Source: Treponema sp.
Lineage (GTDB): Bacteria > Spirochaetota > Spirochaetia > Treponematales > Treponemataceae
NCBI GenBank assembly: GCA_024682655.1
Contig: JAIKYZ010000126.1
Coordinates: 1-37,354 of the forward strand
Direction of reading: 5' to 3'
DNA length: 37,354 nt
The translations under genes were made by a program, and so were the position numbers. Shown here piece by piece: positions 1-7,891 of this stretch (position 1 is its first letter; every line of letters starts with the position of its first letter). A model generated the notes under the pieces. It saw only the letters and a program-made list of their open reading frames with translations. It was not told the origin of the DNA and made no database searches.

Positions 1-218
1 ACCTCTTTAGCAAAATCAAGGTCCAAAGAATGAGTTATCCCCTTTCCACCCTGAACTGCAAGTCCAGAAACCTTGTCTATTACTATATTTCGGATGAATC
101 CTACAAAAATTTTATATTCAGATGATGAAATATACCTAATAGACAAGGTTTCTGGACTTGCAGTTCAGGGTGGAAAGGGGATAACTCATTCTTTGGACCT
201 TGATTTTGCTAAAGAGGT
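1..218. repeat. 82-bp perfect inverted repeat at the window edge (likely fold-back artefact)
   Basis: Bases 1-82 are the exact reverse complement of 137-218, separated by a 54-base spacer (83-136). The right arm is coding sequence of the pseudouridine synthase gene, so the left arm is an antisense copy of the same codons and has no coding sense of its own. A long perfect inversion at the first base of a sequence is typical of a chimeric or fold-back read at a contig end. A natural inverted duplication is possible but less likely. The natural sequence upstream of about base 83 should be treated as unknown. Confidence 0.9.
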
Positions 219-768
219 TGGTCATAAAGTTTATCTGGTTCACAGATTGGATAAAGAAACTTCTGGTCTTATGATTGTTGCAAAAACTCCTCTTGCTGCT
301 AAAAAGTGGACAAAATTGATTTCTTCAAAGCAGGTAAAAAAAGAATATTATGCCATCTGCGCAGGTACAATAAATCCTAAAAAGGGTACAATTACAGAAG
401 ACCTTGAACAACACGGTAAAGAAAAATCTGCTGTTACCTCTTATCAGGTTGATAAAGAATGGACAATTGATTATGTAGACGGGGAAAATCAAGTTGAAAG
501 AATAAATATGACAAATATTCGCCTTCAATTGGAAACAGGAAGGATGCATCAGATTAGAATTCATCTTTCTAAATTAAATTGTCCTATTGCCGGAGATGAT
601 TTGCACGGAAATTTTAAGCTTAATAAAAAATTAAAAAAAGCCCTTAAAATAAAAAGCCTTTTGCTTTGTTCTAAAAAATTAAGCCTTCCTATTAATAATC
701 AGATCAAAACTTTTGAGATTCCTCTTCCTTCTCATATGGATTTTGAAAGTTACTACCTTGATAAATAG
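94..768 (+). CDS. RluA-family RNA pseudouridine synthase
   Basis: This is a 224-residue enzyme expected to isomerise uridine to pseudouridine in rRNA or tRNA. The RluA signature HRLDKETSGLMIVAKT contains the catalytic Asp, followed by the late motif ETGRMHQIRIHLSKLNCPIAGD. It has no N-terminal S4 domain, so it resembles the short RluA/TruC/RluC-like catalytic core. The start is uncertain. A TTG at 73 lies in the artefactual inverted-repeat arm, so the ATG at 94 is preferred; it places the usual ILYSDDEIYLIDKVSGLAV segment close to the N-terminus. The true 5' end may lie in sequence lost at the contig edge. The next gene starts 26 bases after the stop. The exact RNA target cannot be read from the sequence. 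Confidence 0.85.
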   Translation: MNPTKILYSDDEIYLIDKVSGLAVQGGKGITHSLDLDFAKEVGHKVYLVHRLDKETSGLMIVAKTPLAAKKWTKLISSKQVKKEYYAICAGTINPKKGTITEDLEQHGKEKSAVTSYQVDKEWTIDYVDGENQVERINMTNIRLQLETGRMHQIRIHLSKLNCPIAGDDLHGNFKLNKKLKKALKIKSLLLCSKKLSLPINNQIKTFEIPLPSHMDFESYYLDK

Positions 769-786
769 TCGTAATAAGTTTAAAAT
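758..786 (+). promoter_or_regulatory. Candidate sigma-70 promoter for the first bactofilin
   Basis: TTGATA (758-763), a 17-bp spacer and TAAAAT (781-786), partly inside the end of the upstream gene. The predicted transcript start near 793 is only about 2 bases before the ATG at 795, and there is no Shine-Dalgarno, so a leaderless mRNA is plausible. Confidence 0.5.
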
Positions 787-794
787 ATATCGAT

Positions 795-1151
795 ATGTTT
801 GATGTAAAAGATACAGATTTTTTTGATTTGGAAGACGAAGCTTTTGATACTATCGTTGAGAATGATATATTTTTCAGTGGAAAAATTAAAATCAAAAAGA
901 CCTTTATGATTCGCGGAAAAGTAAATGGTACTATAGATTCTTCTAACGATTTGGTAATTGATTCAGATGCTGTTGTAAATGCAGATATCGTTGCAGAAAG
1001 AGTTCTTGTTAGAGGAAAAGTAACTGGTAATGTAATTGGAAGAAAATTAATCTTCGTAACACAATCTGGTTCTATTGATGGTGATATTACTACTGAAAAA
1101 GTTGTACTTGAGCCTGGTTGTAATTTTACCGGTAAGTGTACAATGCTTTAA
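795..1151 (+). CDS. Bactofilin (polymer-forming cytoskeletal protein)
   Basis: This 118-residue protein matches the DUF583/bactofilin family, which forms membrane-associated filaments from a right-handed beta-helix. A short acidic N-terminal tail (DVKDTDFFDLEDEAFD) precedes a core of short glycine- and valine-rich repeats (GKVNGTID, GKVTGNVIG, GSIDGDI) from about residue 28 to the end. There is no signal peptide or membrane segment. No Shine-Dalgarno precedes the ATG. It lies between a pseudouridine synthase gene and a TPR gene, probably in one transcription unit with them. In other bacteria bactofilins place cell-wall enzymes or set cell shape; a similar role here is inference. A second bactofilin is at 34813-35238. 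Confidence 0.85.
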   Translation: MFDVKDTDFFDLEDEAFDTIVENDIFFSGKIKIKKTFMIRGKVNGTIDSSNDLVIDSDAVVNADIVAERVLVRGKVTGNVIGRKLIFVTQSGSIDGDITTEKVVLEPGCNFTGKCTML

Positions 1152-1187
1152 TATAGCTATCTTTTCTAATAATAGGTGATAATTAAA

Positions 1188-1820
1188 ATGAAAAAGTTAA
1201 TTGCAGGTATAATTTTATCTTTAGTTACAATTTTAGAAATCTTTGCACAGACTAATACAAGACAAGATGCTTTGGTTTTATATAACAGCCAAAAATATAA
1301 AGAGGCAGTTCGAGTTTGTGAAGAAGAACTTCAGGCTAATCCAAATAGAGTTGAATCTTATGTTGTAATGTGCTGGTCTTTAGTAAGAAATAAACAGTAT
1401 GCCGAAGCAGAACAAAGAGCCATTCAGGGTTTAAAAATAAGTCCTTATGATTTACGTTTGATTGAAATCTTAGGTGAAGCAAAATATTATTTGGGAAAAA
1501 ATCAGGGAGCTATGGAACAGTTTGAAAAATATGTTGCATCTGCTTCTGAAAGTGGTGCTCGTGTAGGTTCTGCTTATTATATGATGGGCGAAATCTTTAT
1601 TAAACAGACAAAATATCAGCATGCCGATATTGCTCTTTCTTCAGCAGTAAAAAAAGAACCTTTGCTTGACAGCTGGTGGGTAAGATTAGGTTATGCCAGA
1701 GAAATGGCTGGTAATTATTATGAAGCAGTTGCCGCTTATGACGAGGCTTTAAGATTAAATGCCGCTTCTTATGATGCTCAGCGGGGCCGTGAAAGAGTAA
1801 GCGCAAAACTTTCCAGATAA
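1188..1820 (+). CDS. Exported TPR-repeat protein
   Basis: A 210-residue protein. It starts with a signal peptide (MKKLIAGIILSLVTILEIFAQ, cleavage likely near A20/Q21) and continues with about four to five tetratricopeptide repeats, for example YKEAVRVCEEELQANPN and YYEAVAAYDEALRLNA. The ATG at 1188 is chosen over the in-frame GTG at 1176 because the GTG is part of a near-perfect Shine-Dalgarno (AGGTGAT) 7 bases upstream, and because the signal peptide then starts cleanly. Such proteins act as periplasmic or lipid-facing scaffolds; no partner can be named. It sits 12 bases before mtaB, so the two are probably cotranscribed. Confidence 0.8.
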   Translation: MKKLIAGIILSLVTILEIFAQTNTRQDALVLYNSQKYKEAVRVCEEELQANPNRVESYVVMCWSLVRNKQYAEAEQRAIQGLKISPYDLRLIEILGEAKYYLGKNQGAMEQFEKYVASASESGARVGSAYYMMGEIFIKQTKYQHADIALSSAVKKEPLLDSWWVRLGYAREMAGNYYEAVAAYDEALRLNAASYDAQRGRERVSAKLSR

Positions 1821-1832
1821 AATTATCTTATT

Positions 1833-3260
1833 GTGAACACTATAAAAATATTAACCCTGGGCTGTAGATTAAATCAGATTGAAAGCGAATCTATTGGTAA
1901 ATTTTTTACAGATTGCCAATTTAAAGTCGATATGATTCCAATCACTGCCCAGTCGCCAATTGATTTTGATATTCCTCTTTGTGTTTTAAATACCTGTACA
2001 GTAACTCAAAAAGCAGAACAGAAGGCAAGACGAATAATAAGACTTATGTTGCAAAAATATCCTAAGTCTACGGTTTTAGTAACCGGCTGTTATGCCCAGC
2101 TTTCGCCAGAAGAAATAAAGAATATTGATCCAAGAATTGTTGTTATAGGCTCTCAAACAAAATCAAGAATTATAAGTATTCCTCAATTATTAAGGAATCG
2201 CCTTAAGGAAGATAATTTTGATTCAATTGAATTTGTTCAGGAAATCAATGATTTTAATGATAAACAAAAGATAGAAAAGAAGGGCTTTCCCGAAAACTCT
2301 TTTATTTTATCTACATCATCATTTTTAAGTCATTCCAGATCAAGTTTGAAGATTCAGGATGGTTGTAATTCTTCCTGTTCATATTGCGCAATCCATTTGG
2401 CAAGAGGACATTCTGTATCAATTGATGTTCAGACCGCAATAGACAGGGTTTTAGAGCTTGAAAGTAAGGGCTTTGGTGAAGTTGTACTAACCACAGTAAA
2501 TATAGGCCAATATAAGGGAAAATATAAAGACGGTTATTACAATTTTTCTCAATTGTTACAGGCCCTGTTAGATAATACAAAAGATATTACTTTTAGAATC
2601 TCCAGTATCTATCCAGAAATTGTTGATGATGAATTTTGCAGGGTAATACAAGATAAAAGGGTAAGACCCCATTTTCATATTTCTCTGCAAAGTGGTAGTA
2701 ATAAAATACTAAAAAGTATGAACAGGGCTTATGACGCTTCTCTGGTATTAAATGCCTGTAAAAAGATTCGTCAGGTAAAAGAAAAGGCCTTTCTTGCCTG
2801 TGACGTAATTACTGGCTTTCCTGGCGAGACTGAAGATGATTTTAAGCAGACTTTGGATTTGTGCCGGGACTGTGATTTTACCTGGGTTCATGCCTTTCCA
2901 TTTTCTGAAAGACCTGGAACTCCTGCTTCAGATTTTAAAAATAAAGTTCCCCAGTCAATTTCTGGAGAAAGATGCAAAGTCTTAAATGATTTTTCTTTAC
3001 AGCAAAAATTAAAATACATAAAATCTTTTGAAGGTAAAGAATTATCTGCCATTTTGGAAACAGTAAGAAGACCAGCTCTTTTAAGTAATAATCTTTCTAA
3101 ATTTGTTTATCATGCAGTAACCGAAAATTTTATTCATTGTGAAATTACTTCTGATATGATTTTAGATACTCGTAAAAATTTGAAAATAGTAATCACTTCT
3201 GTGAATGAAGATAAATTAATGAAGGGGGGCGAAATAGAAGCCTTTGCTCATTTTAAATAA
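1833..3260 (+). CDS. mtaB: tRNA t6A37 methylthiotransferase MtaB
   Basis: A 475-residue radical-SAM methylthiotransferase, expected to convert t6A37 to ms2t6A37 in ANN-decoding tRNAs. The UPF0004 domain has its three cluster cysteines at C11 (LGCRLNQ), C55 (NTCTV) and C86 (TGCYAQL). The radical-SAM CX3CX2C is at C178, C182 and C185 (DGCNSSCSYCAI). LGCRLNQ and DGCNSSCSYC favour MtaB over MiaB or RimO. The C-terminal ~70 residues are TRAM-like but diverged. Translation starts at GTG with no obvious Shine-Dalgarno, 12 bases after the TPR gene. It is somewhat longer than usual for MtaB (about 430-450). Confidence 0.87.
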   Translation: MNTIKILTLGCRLNQIESESIGKFFTDCQFKVDMIPITAQSPIDFDIPLCVLNTCTVTQKAEQKARRIIRLMLQKYPKSTVLVTGCYAQLSPEEIKNIDPRIVVIGSQTKSRIISIPQLLRNRLKEDNFDSIEFVQEINDFNDKQKIEKKGFPENSFILSTSSFLSHSRSSLKIQDGCNSSCSYCAIHLARGHSVSIDVQTAIDRVLELESKGFGEVVLTTVNIGQYKGKYKDGYYNFSQLLQALLDNTKDITFRISSIYPEIVDDEFCRVIQDKRVRPHFHISLQSGSNKILKSMNRAYDASLVLNACKKIRQVKEKAFLACDVITGFPGETEDDFKQTLDLCRDCDFTWVHAFPFSERPGTPASDFKNKVPQSISGERCKVLNDFSLQQKLKYIKSFEGKELSAILETVRRPALLSNNLSKFVYHAVTENFIHCEITSDMILDTRKNLKIVITSVNEDKLMKGGEIEAFAHFK

Positions 3261-3299
3261 AAAAAATAAAAAAAAATTAAAAAAAAGCTTTCTAAGCTA

Positions 3300-3328
3300 T
3301 TGAACAAAATTTTATAAAGTTATATATT
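3300..3328 (+). promoter_or_regulatory. Promoter of tRNA-Pro
   Basis: TTGAAC (3300-3305), a 17-bp spacer and TATATT (3323-3328), with the mature tRNA starting 12 bases further on. It lies in the A/T-rich gap after mtaB. Confidence 0.65.
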
Positions 3329-3340
3329 ATATAAACGCAA

Positions 3341-3416
<76 letters not shown>

Positions 3417-3448
3417 AAGGAACTTCTTAATTAGAAGTTCCTTTTTTT
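3417..3448 (+). terminator. Intrinsic terminator after tRNA-Pro
   Basis: AAGGAACTTCT (3417-3427), loop TAATT, AGAAGTTCCTT (3433-3443), then a T run to 3448. Confidence 0.9.
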
Positions 3449-3496
3449 ATTTAAATCCCATTATTTATATAAATCAGGCAAAAAATTTATAGGACA

Positions 3497-3528
3497 AAAA
3501 AAATCCCTGTCTAAAAAGACAGGGATTA
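3497..3528 (-). terminator. Intrinsic terminator after thrS
   Basis: A perfect 11-bp stem, AATCCCTGTCT (3503-3513) and AGACAGGGATT (3518-3528), with a 4-base loop. On the minus strand it is followed by a U run (A run 3497-3504). It lies 25 bases past the thrS stop. Confidence 0.9.
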
Positions 3529-3553
3529 TCTTCTGCAAGATTAATTATCTTAA

Positions 3554-5308
3554 TTAAATACCAATTACGTGCTTATTTACTTTATCCTGAACGTAAGCAA
3601 TAAATTCTTCAATTTTCATTGTTTTCTGTTCAAGGCCACTTGATTGACGGAATCTAACTGTAACAGTTTTTTCCTTCATTTCGTTTTCACCAACAATTAA
3701 GATATAAGGAGTTTTGTGTTCCTTTGTAATCATCTTAATTTTGTTTCTCATATTATCATCAGAAATATAAGCATTTGAACGAATATCAGCGGCAATTAAA
3801 GCATCATTAACTTCTTTTGCATAATCATCAAAATCATTCTTTACAGGGACAATTGCAGCCTGTTCAAAAGCCAACCATGTAGGGAAGGCTCCTGCAAAGT
3901 TTTCGATTAAAATACCCAAGAAACGTTCAATAGAGCCAAGAATAGCACGGTGTAACATTACAGGGTGGTGTTTCTGGTTATCTGCACCAATGTAAGTTGC
4001 ATCAAGTCTTTCTGCAGATGGAAGCTGGAAGTCAGCCTGGATTGTACCACACTGCCATTCACGACCAAGACAGTCATAAAGTTTAAATTCAAGTTTAGGA
4101 CCGTAGAAGGCACCTTCACCTGGCTGAATTTCATAATCAAGGCCTGCTTCATGACAAGCGTCTGCTAAAGCTTTTTCTGCTTTTTCCCAAGTTGCCAAGT
4201 CTCCTACGTGATCTTCTGGCATAGTTGAGAATTTTACTACTAAATCATCAAAACCAAAGTCATGGTAAACAGTCTTTAAGAGTTTACAGAATTTTGCAAC
4301 TTCTGCAGCAACCTGATCTTCTGTACAAATAATATGAGCATCGTCCTGAACAAAACCACGAACTCGCATAATACCATGTAAGGTTCCAGAAGGTTCATTT
4401 CTAACATCATGACCAAATTCTGCCAATCTTAAAGGAAGGTCCTTGTATGAACGCTGTTTTGATTTGAAAATCTCAAGAGCACCTGGACAGTTCATTGGTT
4501 TAATAGCAAACATACGTTTTTCTGATTCTGTAATAAACATATTTGCCTGATAATGTCCCCAGTGTCCTGAACGTTCCCACAAAGAGCGAGGCATAATTGC
4601 AGGTGTATTTACTTCAAGGTAACCGTCACGACGTACCATTTTACGCATATAATCCTGAATTACTGTGTAAGTTGTCCATCCGTTTGGATGCCAGAAAATC
4701 TGACCTGGATCTTCAGGATCAAGATGGAATAAATCCATTTCAACGCCTAATTTTCTGTGGTCACGTTTTTCTGCTTCGGCTAACATAGCTAAATAATCTT
4801 TAAGATCATTTGGTTTTTCAAAACATAAGGCATATACACGAGTAAGCATAGGACGATTTGAATCTCCACGCCAGTATGCACCTGCTATTTTATCAAGTTT
4901 AAAAGCTTGTCCGTTAATTTCTTTTGTATTTGCTACATGAGGTCCCTTGCAAAGATCAAGGAAAGTATCCTGCTGGTATGTGGTAATAGTAGCATCTGCT
5001 GGTAAATCATTAATAAGTTCAATCTTATATTCCTGATCAGCAAATAATTTAAGAGCTTCTTCTTTAGATACTTCTTTTCTACTAAAATCAAAGTTTCCAG
5101 CTATAATGCGACGCATTTCTTTTTCTACGGCAGGAAAATCGGTTTCGGTGAATTTGGTGTCCTTTGGAAAGTCAAAATCATAATAAAATCCGTTATCAAT
5201 AGCAGGTCCAATTGCAATTTTTGTACCTGGGTAAAGCTTTAAAATAGCTTCTGCCATAACGTGAGCGCAACTATGTCTAATAGTTTGCAGTTTTTCATCA
5301 ACAGCCAT
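3554..5308 (-). CDS. thrS: Threonyl-tRNA synthetase lacking the TGS domain
   Basis: A 584-residue class II synthetase that charges tRNA-Thr. The editing domain (tRNA_SAD) is at the very N-terminus, with HSCAH (H12, H16) and the second half CKGPH giving the HXXXH/CXXXH zinc-type site. The catalytic core has motif 2 around [21 protein letters not shown] and motif 3 around [11 protein letters not shown]. The anticodon-binding domain follows from about residue 480. Usual bacterial ThrRS is about 640 residues with an N-terminal ~60-residue TGS domain; that part is absent. The ATG has AAGGGG 6 bases upstream, and the sequence further upstream is promoter-like, so the short N-terminus is probably real and not a missed start. 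Confidence 0.95.
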   Translation of the reverse strand: MAVDEKLQTIRHSCAHVMAEAILKLYPGTKIAIGPAIDNGFYYDFDFPKDTKFTETDFPAVEKEMRRIIAGNFDFSRKEVSKEEALKLFADQEYKIELINDLPADATITTYQQDTFLDLCKGPHVANTKEINGQAFKLDKIAGAYWRGDSNRPMLTRVYALCFEKPNDLKDYLAMLAEAEKRDHRKLGVEMDLFHLDPEDPGQIFWHPNGWTTYTVIQDYMRKMVRRDGYLEVNTPAIMPRSLWERSGHWGHYQANMFITESEKRMFAIKPMNCPGALEIFKSKQRSYKDLPLRLAEFGHDVRNEPSGTLHGIMRVRGFVQDDAHIICTEDQVAAEVAKFCKLLKTVYHDFGFDDLVVKFSTMPEDHVGDLATWEKAEKALADACHEAGLDYEIQPGEGAFYGPKLEFKLYDCLGREWQCGTIQADFQLPSAERLDATYIGADNQKHHPVMLHRAILGSIERFLGILIENFAGAFPTWLAFEQAAIVPVKNDFDDYAKEVNDALIAADIRSNAYISDDNMRNKIKMITKEHKTPYILIVGENEMKEKTVTVRFRQSSGLEQKTMKIEEFIAYVQDKVNKHVIGI

Positions 5309-5321
5309 TTTCTACCCCTTT

Positions 5322-5338
5322 TTGCGATTTATTCGCAA
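5322..5338 (-). promoter_or_regulatory. Small hairpin in the thrS leader next to the ribosome-binding site
   Basis: TTGCGA/TCGCAA form a 6-bp stem with a 5-base loop, ending directly before the AAGGGG Shine-Dalgarno of thrS in the predicted leader. Translational control of thrS is known in other bacteria, but nothing in the loop matches an anticodon mimic clearly. A regulatory role is a guess. Confidence 0.35.
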
Positions 5339-5355
5339 TTTATAAAATATTATAA

Positions 5356-5384
5356 ATTATAATGACTTTTTATAAATAAGTGAA
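5356..5384 (-). promoter_or_regulatory. Candidate promoter of thrS
   Basis: On the minus strand: TTCACT (5384-5379), a 17-bp spacer and a consensus TATAAT (5361-5356), about 48 bases before the start codon. A second overlapping A/T-rich -10-like hexamer lies just downstream, so the exact start is uncertain. Confidence 0.5.
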
Positions 5385-5427
5385 TAGCAAATGAATTATT
5401 AATTTTTACAAAGAAGTCTATAAAAAG

Positions 5428-5456
5428 TTTTATTTTTATCTAAAATTTATTATATT
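5428..5456 (+). promoter_or_regulatory. Candidate promoter of hslO (weak -35)
   Basis: A good -10 TATATT (5451-5456) ends 6 bases before the ATG; the hexamer 17 bp upstream (TTTTAT) is a poor -35. If used, transcription would begin at or next to the start codon. The region is very A/T-rich, so a chance match is possible. Confidence 0.35.
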
Positions 5457-5462
5457 AAAACT

Positions 5463-6431
5463 ATGATTAAAGCAGAAATTAATGACCTTGAATTAAAAAA
5501 TCATCTTGCTTCTCTTGAAGAAGATAAAATGAGAATGTTTATTATGGCAGACGGTAGAGTTCGTGGTGCCTTATTTCATGGAAGCAGATTTGTTAATCAA
5601 CTCAGGGCCCAGCATAATTTAGGTATTTTAGAGACTTATATTTTAGGACAGGCATCTTTATGCGCTGCACTTACAATTCCAATGATGAAGGATATGGAAC
5701 ATACTGTAATTAAGTATGAAGGTAGCGGTCCTCTTGATGGTTATTCTGTAGAAGCTGATTCTACCGGTTATGTCAGAGGTTATCTTTACAATGATAAAAT
5801 CCCGGTTAAAAAAGCTTTAGAAAACTGGAATCTTACTCCATTTTTAGGGCCAGGTAATATTACTTTTAGTAGAGTTCATCAGGATGATAAATATCCACAA
5901 TCTTCTACAGTTGATGTTGATGGCGACAATATAGCTAAAGATTTTGCTACTTATTTTGCTCAGTCAGAACAAATTAACACAGCCTTTAATTCAAGTATTC
6001 AATTTGATAATAAAGGTAGGGTAGTTGGTGCTGGAGCAATGTATTTGCAGATAATGCCGGTAACTGGTGGTACTGCAAAAGTTGGAAGTCAGGTTGACAG
6101 TCACCAGGAAGAAGATTTTGATATGGAAGAACTTCTTAATAAAGTTGAAAATGCATTTAAAGCCTGTCCAAGTTTAGGTCTTTTGTATAGCGAAAAAGAA
6201 GTTGATTCTGAAGATATTATTTTAGGATTATTTAGAGAATTTAATCCAACGATTACATTGCAAAGAGATATAATTTACGATTGTAAATGTAATGAAGAAT
6301 ATTATTTGAATTACTTAAAACATCTTCCTAAAGATCAGATTGAAGATATGAAAAAAAATGGTCCTGATCCACTGGAAATTACTTGCAGAAACTGTGGTTC
6401 TATTTATAAAATTCCACTTTCTAAAATATAA
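5463..6431 (+). CDS. hslO: Redox-regulated holdase chaperone Hsp33
   Basis: A 322-residue cytosolic chaperone activated by oxidative unfolding. The N-terminal domain has the family features ADGRVRGALFHGSRFV and the GxGPLDGYSVEADSTGYVRGY stretch around residues 85-115. The C-terminal redox switch has all four zinc-binding cysteines, C274, C276, C308 and C311, in a CXC-X31-CXXC pattern, so the switch should be functional. The length is slightly above the usual 290-300. No Shine-Dalgarno is visible before the ATG and a -10 hexamer ends 6 bases upstream, so the mRNA may be leaderless. The ssrA promoter begins 4 bases after the stop. Confidence 0.93.
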   Translation: MIKAEINDLELKNHLASLEEDKMRMFIMADGRVRGALFHGSRFVNQLRAQHNLGILETYILGQASLCAALTIPMMKDMEHTVIKYEGSGPLDGYSVEADSTGYVRGYLYNDKIPVKKALENWNLTPFLGPGNITFSRVHQDDKYPQSSTVDVDGDNIAKDFATYFAQSEQINTAFNSSIQFDNKGRVVGAGAMYLQIMPVTGGTAKVGSQVDSHQEEDFDMEELLNKVENAFKACPSLGLLYSEKEVDSEDIILGLFREFNPTITLQRDIIYDCKCNEEYYLNYLKHLPKDQIEDMKKNGPDPLEITCRNCGSIYKIPLSKI

Positions 6432-6434
6432 AAG

Positions 6435-6463
6435 TTGACGAATGATATTTTCATCATTATATT
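6435..6463 (+). promoter_or_regulatory. Promoter of ssrA
   Basis: TTGACG (6435-6440), a 17-bp spacer and TATATT (6458-6463). This predicts a start near 6470 and a short 5' leader removed by RNase P to give the mature end at 6507. Confidence 0.65.
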
Positions 6464-6506
6464 AATAATACTTGAATTAGATATTTTTTAATATTTAAGA
6501 TTTCAA

Positions 6507-6885
6507 GGGGGTGCACCGGTTTCGACGGAATTGCGAAATCTTGTACTGCAGGTAGGGGTGAAGGTCCCTTAAACTGACGAAAAAATAACTGCAATTTTCG
6601 CAAGAAAAGAAGAAGAAGCTGAAGAAGCTTCTTTCGCAGAAGCTTTAGCTGCATAGTCAGCTTTAGCAGGAAGTCATCTGGCTCTGTTCCGCGTCGGATG
6701 AACTTCTTTTACCTATCGGGACTTGCCAAACACTGTTTCAGGTCTTTGTTTGGGACTTTTAATCAGAATACGGAGGCGACGCTTGTTATGCTGCTACCGG
6801 CTCCCGACAATTACCTCGCATAACTAAACCTGTAGATGTGCCTGGTTTACTTTTTCGGACGGGGGTTCAATTCCCCCCATCTCCA
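6507..6885 (+). ncRNA. ssrA: Transfer-messenger RNA (tmRNA)
   Basis: A 379-base tmRNA for rescue of stalled ribosomes with SmpB. The 5' end GGGGGTG (6507-6513) pairs with CATCTCC (6878-6884) to form the acceptor stem, discriminator A6885. The 5' portion has the conserved CGGTTTCGACGG, and the 3' end a T arm GGGGG-TTCAATT-CCCCC. CCA is not encoded. The resume site resembles E. coli: AAAAAATAACT followed by GCA at 6591, where E. coli has AAAAAATAGTC then GCA. The tag reading frame ends in ALAA and TAG at 6654. Pseudoknot-rich sequence fills the rest. A terminator follows within 10 bases. Confidence 0.95.
6591..6656 (+). other. Predicted tmRNA proteolysis-tag reading frame
   Basis: From the GCA at 6591 the frame gives 21 residues, beginning AIFARKEEE and ending ASFAEALAA, then TAG (6654-6656). 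The end matches the ALAA degradation signal, and SFxxALAA resembles the tags I recall for other treponemes, which have only 12-13 residues. The extra length comes from a Glu/Ala-rich stretch coded by GAA and GCT repeats. A later resume codon (GCA at 6600 or GCT at 6618) would give 18 or 12 residues. Confidence 0.6.
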
Positions 6886-6892
6886 TCCGGGT

Positions 6893-6930
6893 AAAAAAAA
6901 AGCTTCTGTTTTTCAACAGAAGCTTTTTTT
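6893..6930. terminator. Bidirectional intrinsic terminator between ssrA and the anti-sigma gene
   Basis: A perfect stem AGCTTCTGTT (6901-6910) and AACAGAAGCT (6915-6924), with an A run before and a T run after, so it can end both ssrA (+) and the 6950-9565 unit (-). Confidence 0.9.
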
Positions 6931-6949
6931 ATTGACCAAAATTGATTAA

Positions 6950-7504
6950 TTATTCACCATCTTTATTTACATTATGATATTTTTGCTGATATTTTTTTAA
7001 CATTGCTACAGCGTTTTTCTTTCCATTGTAAACAAAACCACCGTTCCAGTATTCAAGGGCAGCAAACAAAGCGTTACCACCGTCCTGGCTGTCAGATTCT
7101 TTTGTTCTAAATGAAACGTAATCAGCGAGCTGCATAAAATCATTATTGTGTAAACATTCAAGACGTTTTTTGTTGAATTCATTCCATTTTTCAAGGTCTT
7201 TGAATCCTTCTCCTTCATCCTGAACAATAATATGAGCATGAGTTGGGCTGAATGAATACCATACTGTAACTTTTTTGTTAATATCACAGTGGTTTCCATG
7301 TTTTACAGCGTTTTTAATTACTTCACTAATCTGCTGTTCCAAAAGGTTCAATTCCTTAATTTCTGTTGGAGCAGACTGGACGATTAAAAGTGTAAAGTAT
7401 CTTATCTGTCTAAAATCAGAAGGAAATTCCTTCTTTAACATATTAGTTTTGTCAAATAAAGGGTCATTTTCATCTGATCTAAGTTCTTTGATTTCTTGAG
7501 TCAT
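6950..7504 (-). CDS. Anti-sigma-type serine kinase / HATPase (RsbW/SpoIIAB-like)
   Basis: A 184-residue protein with a GHKL ATP-binding fold. The N box is EVIKNAVKHGN (Asn65 and surrounding residues) and the G1 box is DEGEGF (96-101). In RsbW-like proteins this domain phosphorylates an STAS antagonist and can bind a sigma factor or other partner. It is the last gene of a three-gene unit with a STAS protein and a PP2C phosphatase, the standard partner-switching set. The Shine-Dalgarno AGGAG is about 11 bases from the ATG, a little far. The ~30-residue C-terminal tail after the ATPase core is unassigned. The regulated target is not encoded here. Confidence 0.82.
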   Translation of the reverse strand: MTQEIKELRSDENDPLFDKTNMLKKEFPSDFRQIRYFTLLIVQSAPTEIKELNLLEQQISEVIKNAVKHGNHCDINKKVTVWYSFSPTHAHIIVQDEGEGFKDLEKWNEFNKKRLECLHNNDFMQLADYVSFRTKESDSQDGGNALFAALEYWNGGFVYNGKKNAVAMLKKYQQKYHNVNKDGE

Positions 7505-7534
7505 AATTTAAAGTACTCCTGGATTTATTTTGTG

Positions 7535-7873
7535 TTATTCTTTTACCATCAAAAGGGCTTCTTCAATGCTATTTGCGATAGGGAAGTATCCCATCAATTT
7601 TGTAAGTTCAATAACTTTTTTAACAGATCCATGAATATTTGCAATTGCCAAATTTAAATTCATCTTTTTGATTGTAGAACAAATGTAGATTAAAGCACCG
7701 ATTCCAGATGAGTCGATATAATCTACTTGCTCAAGATTGATTACAAAATTTTTTACATTCTTTTCAAGCATTTTCATAACAAGCTCTTTTAACTTATAAG
7801 AATTGTAAAGATCCATCTCTCCAGTAACATCAATGATGTAGACATCGCCATTTTTGCGTATCTTAAGTTCCAT
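7535..7873 (-). CDS. STAS-domain anti-sigma factor antagonist (RsbV/SpoIIAA-like)
   Basis: A 112-residue single STAS domain. It has the strand pattern KNGDVYIIDVTGEMDLYNS and the phosphorylation motif YIDSSGIGAL, with Ser55/Ser56. The neighbouring kinase is expected to phosphorylate this serine and the neighbouring phosphatase to dephosphorylate it. The ATG is preceded by a good GGAAGGAGC ribosome-binding site. It lies 18 bases after the phosphatase gene and 30 bases before the kinase gene, so all three should be made from one mRNA. Confidence 0.92.
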   Translation of the reverse strand: MELKIRKNGDVYIIDVTGEMDLYNSYKLKELVMKMLEKNVKNFVINLEQVDYIDSSGIGALIYICSTIKKMNLNLAIANIHGSVKKVIELTKLMGYFPIANSIEEALLMVKE

Positions 7874-7891
7874 AAAGAAGCTCCTTCCTAA

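Noticed and set aside
73..93. TTG start giving a longer pseudouridine synthase
   Set aside because: It lies in the inverted-repeat arm that looks artefactual; the ATG at 94 is in sequence outside the repeat.
6457..6654. Leu-rich reading frame on the minus strand
   Set aside because: It is antisense to ssrA and its promoter; the leucine run is the complement of the GAA/GCT-rich tag frame.
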